In this document: in pieces, positions 63,006 through 64,000 of the stretch
Layout: the number at the start of each line of letters is the position of its first letter
Numbering within the stretch: the stretch's first letter is position 1
NCBI GenBank assembly: GCA_016703745.1
Contig: JADJBK010000006.1
Location: 806,001-870,000 of the forward strand
Direction of reading: 5' to 3'
Source of the DNA: Nitrosomonas sp.
GTDB taxonomy: Bacteria > Pseudomonadota > Gammaproteobacteria > Burkholderiales > Nitrosomonadaceae
DNA: 64,000 bases
Notes under the pieces: generated by a model
What the model saw: the letters and a program-made list of their open reading frames with translations, nothing else
Told to the model about the DNA's origin: nothing
Databases searched by the model: none
Program-made: the position numbers and the translations under genes

Positions 63006-63540
63006 TTTCGCCAGAATCGACAGGGAAACGGCACACACTGAATTGCTCTGCGACAGCGAACAACTGCAAGCCACCATTCACCGCCTGGCGCAGGAGATTA
63101 CGACCGCCCTGTCGGGCAGGGAGCCGCTGGTACTCTGCGTTATGAATGGCGCGGTAGTATTCACCGGCCAACTGCTGCCGCTGCTCGATTTTCCATTGAC
63201 TTTCGACTACGTTCAGGTTTCCCGTTATCATGAAACTCTGCATGGCGGTGAGCTGGAGTGGATCGTTGCACCTCCCGCTGATTTACAGAACCGGGTGGTG
63301 CTGATTATTGATGATGTTCTGGATGAAGGCCGCACACTGGCGGCAATATGCGGAAAAGTGCTGGATAATGGCGCGCAGGCGTGTTACAGCGCGGTATTGG
63401 TAGATAAACTGACCGGTAGAAAAAAAGCCGCCCAGGCAAATTTCACTGGCATACAACTCCCCGATCGCTACATTTTTGGTTTTGGTATGGATCTACACGG
63501 AAAATGGCGTAATCTTCCGGAAATCTATGCCATTAGATAA
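62998..63540 (+). CDS. Hypoxanthine-guanine phosphoribosyltransferase family protein
   Basis: 180 residues from an ATG overlapping the ligA end by eight bases. LCVMNGAVVFTGQLLPLL is followed by the PRPP-binding VVLIIDDVLDEGRTLAAI. PDRYIFGFGMDLHGKWRNLPEIYAI is the C-terminal HPRT signature. It salvages hypoxanthine or guanine. The next gene, a purine thionucleoside phosphorylase, would supply hypoxanthine or adenine, so the pair fits a salvage route. Confidence 0.9.
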   Translation: MTDFARIDRETAHTELLCDSEQLQATIHRLAQEITTALSGREPLVLCVMNGAVVFTGQLLPLLDFPLTFDYVQVSRYHETLHGGELEWIVAPPADLQNRVVLIIDDVLDEGRTLAAICGKVLDNGAQACYSAVLVDKLTGRKKAAQANFTGIQLPDRYIFGFGMDLHGKWRNLPEIYAIR

Positions 63541-63576
63541 TAATTCGAGCAATAAAATTTCAGGATTGATTTTTCT

Positions 63577-64000
63577 ATGATTGCGGTCATTGGCGGTAGT
63601 GGCATGAAACAGCTTTCAGGTCTGGAGGTGACGCATCGTCAGATCATGCGGACGCCTTACGGTGAACCTTCGAGTCCGTTGATATTTGGCACCATCAATG
63701 GTCATGAGATTGTTTTTCTGTCCAGACATGGTCATGGCCATACCATTGCACCGCATAAAGTCAACTACCGCGCCAACATCTGGGCGCTGCACGAACTGAA
63801 AGTCAGGCACGTCATTGCGGTGGCTTCGGTTGGCGGCATACGCCCGGATCTGACTCCTGGCGCCATTGTCATACCCGATCAGATTATCGACTACACCTAT
63901 AACCGCAGATTCACTTACTTCGAGGATACCGATCGGCCGGTCGTCTATACCGATTTCACGCAACCCTACTGTACCGATACCCGTACCCGCCTGCTGGAAT
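63577..64000 (+). CDS. S-methyl-5'-thioinosine/thioadenosine phosphorylase (partial, right edge)
   Basis: 141 codons to the window end. The ATG at 63577 gives MIAVIGGSGM. LSRHGHGHTIAPHKVNYRAN is the phosphate/nucleoside site of the MTAP/PNP family, then VASVGGIRPDLTPGAIVIPDQIIDYTY. The VGGIRPDL form instead of VGSLR suggests the thioinosine-type branch, but the substrate-deciding residues lie beyond the edge. It would act in methylthio-nucleoside salvage beside the phosphoribosyltransferase. Confidence 0.85.
   Translation, partial: MIAVIGGSGMKQLSGLEVTHRQIMRTPYGEPSSPLIFGTINGHEIVFLSRHGHGHTIAPHKVNYRANIWALHELKVRHVIAVASVGGIRPDLTPGAIVIPDQIIDYTYNRRFTYFEDTDRPVVYTDFTQPYCTDTRTRLLE

Overview
The window is chromosomal DNA from a betaproteobacterium, most likely an ammonia oxidiser of the Nitrosomonas type. 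This is an inference from protein resemblance, moderate GC content, the beta-type operon orders (cox, lepA-lepB-DUF4845-rnc-era, accA-tilS), the hopanoid genes and the malyl-CoA/malate-CoA ligase genes. No ammonia-oxidation gene is in view. There are no rRNA or tRNA genes, no complete IS, no phage genes and no CRISPR array. Most of the window is core metabolism.

Layout: 1-5505 (minus) is an aa3-type cytochrome c oxidase operon: coxB, coxA, a 36-residue membrane peptide, ctaG, a DUF2970 gene, coxC, SURF1 and a cut-off SCO-like gene. 6028-9396 (plus) holds a BI-1/YccA membrane protein, a two-HMA copper ATPase and a CopZ-like chaperone. 9454-13743 (plus) is accA-tilS-rfbB-rfbD. 13745-20049 (minus) has sppA, an OmpA-like lipoprotein, a NicO-family metal exporter with its DUF1007 partner, and a lone AddB-like nuclease. 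20152-23419 mixes a secreted protein of unknown function with holB, tmk, ampD and a coiled-coil protein. 23448-37866 (minus) is a long housekeeping run: lpdA, nagZ, acpS, pdxJ, era, rnc, DUF4845, lepB, lepA, pgi, thiolase, hslU, hslV, rpoZ and gmk.

38201-41309 (plus) encodes malyl-CoA lyase and both subunits of malate-CoA ligase, which could join glyoxylate and acetyl-CoA to malate, or run in reverse. 41760-49324 (plus) is the most striking accessory-type locus: a TonB-dependent receptor, a periplasmic YfiR protein, a hybrid histidine kinase with a CHASE8-like periplasmic region and a REC-GGDEF-EAL protein. The last three overlap by ATGA junctions. The set looks like an outer-membrane-to-c-di-GMP signalling chain.

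49341-55573 holds a pteridine-reductase-like SDR, a MidA-type methyltransferase, the hopanoid pair shc and hpnG, an MlaA lipoprotein and an exbB with no exbD beside it. The exbB-xseA gap carries a cluster of DnaA-box-like 9-mers next to AT-rich DNA. 55986-64000 holds xseA, DUF423, an RlmL-like methyltransferase, dsbB, a BaiN/YhiN flavoprotein, ligA, a purine phosphoribosyltransferase and the start of a methylthioadenosine/methylthioinosine phosphorylase. Small palindromic repeats sit in several gaps: two related 53-bp hairpins, a 118-bp element and two degraded relatives.
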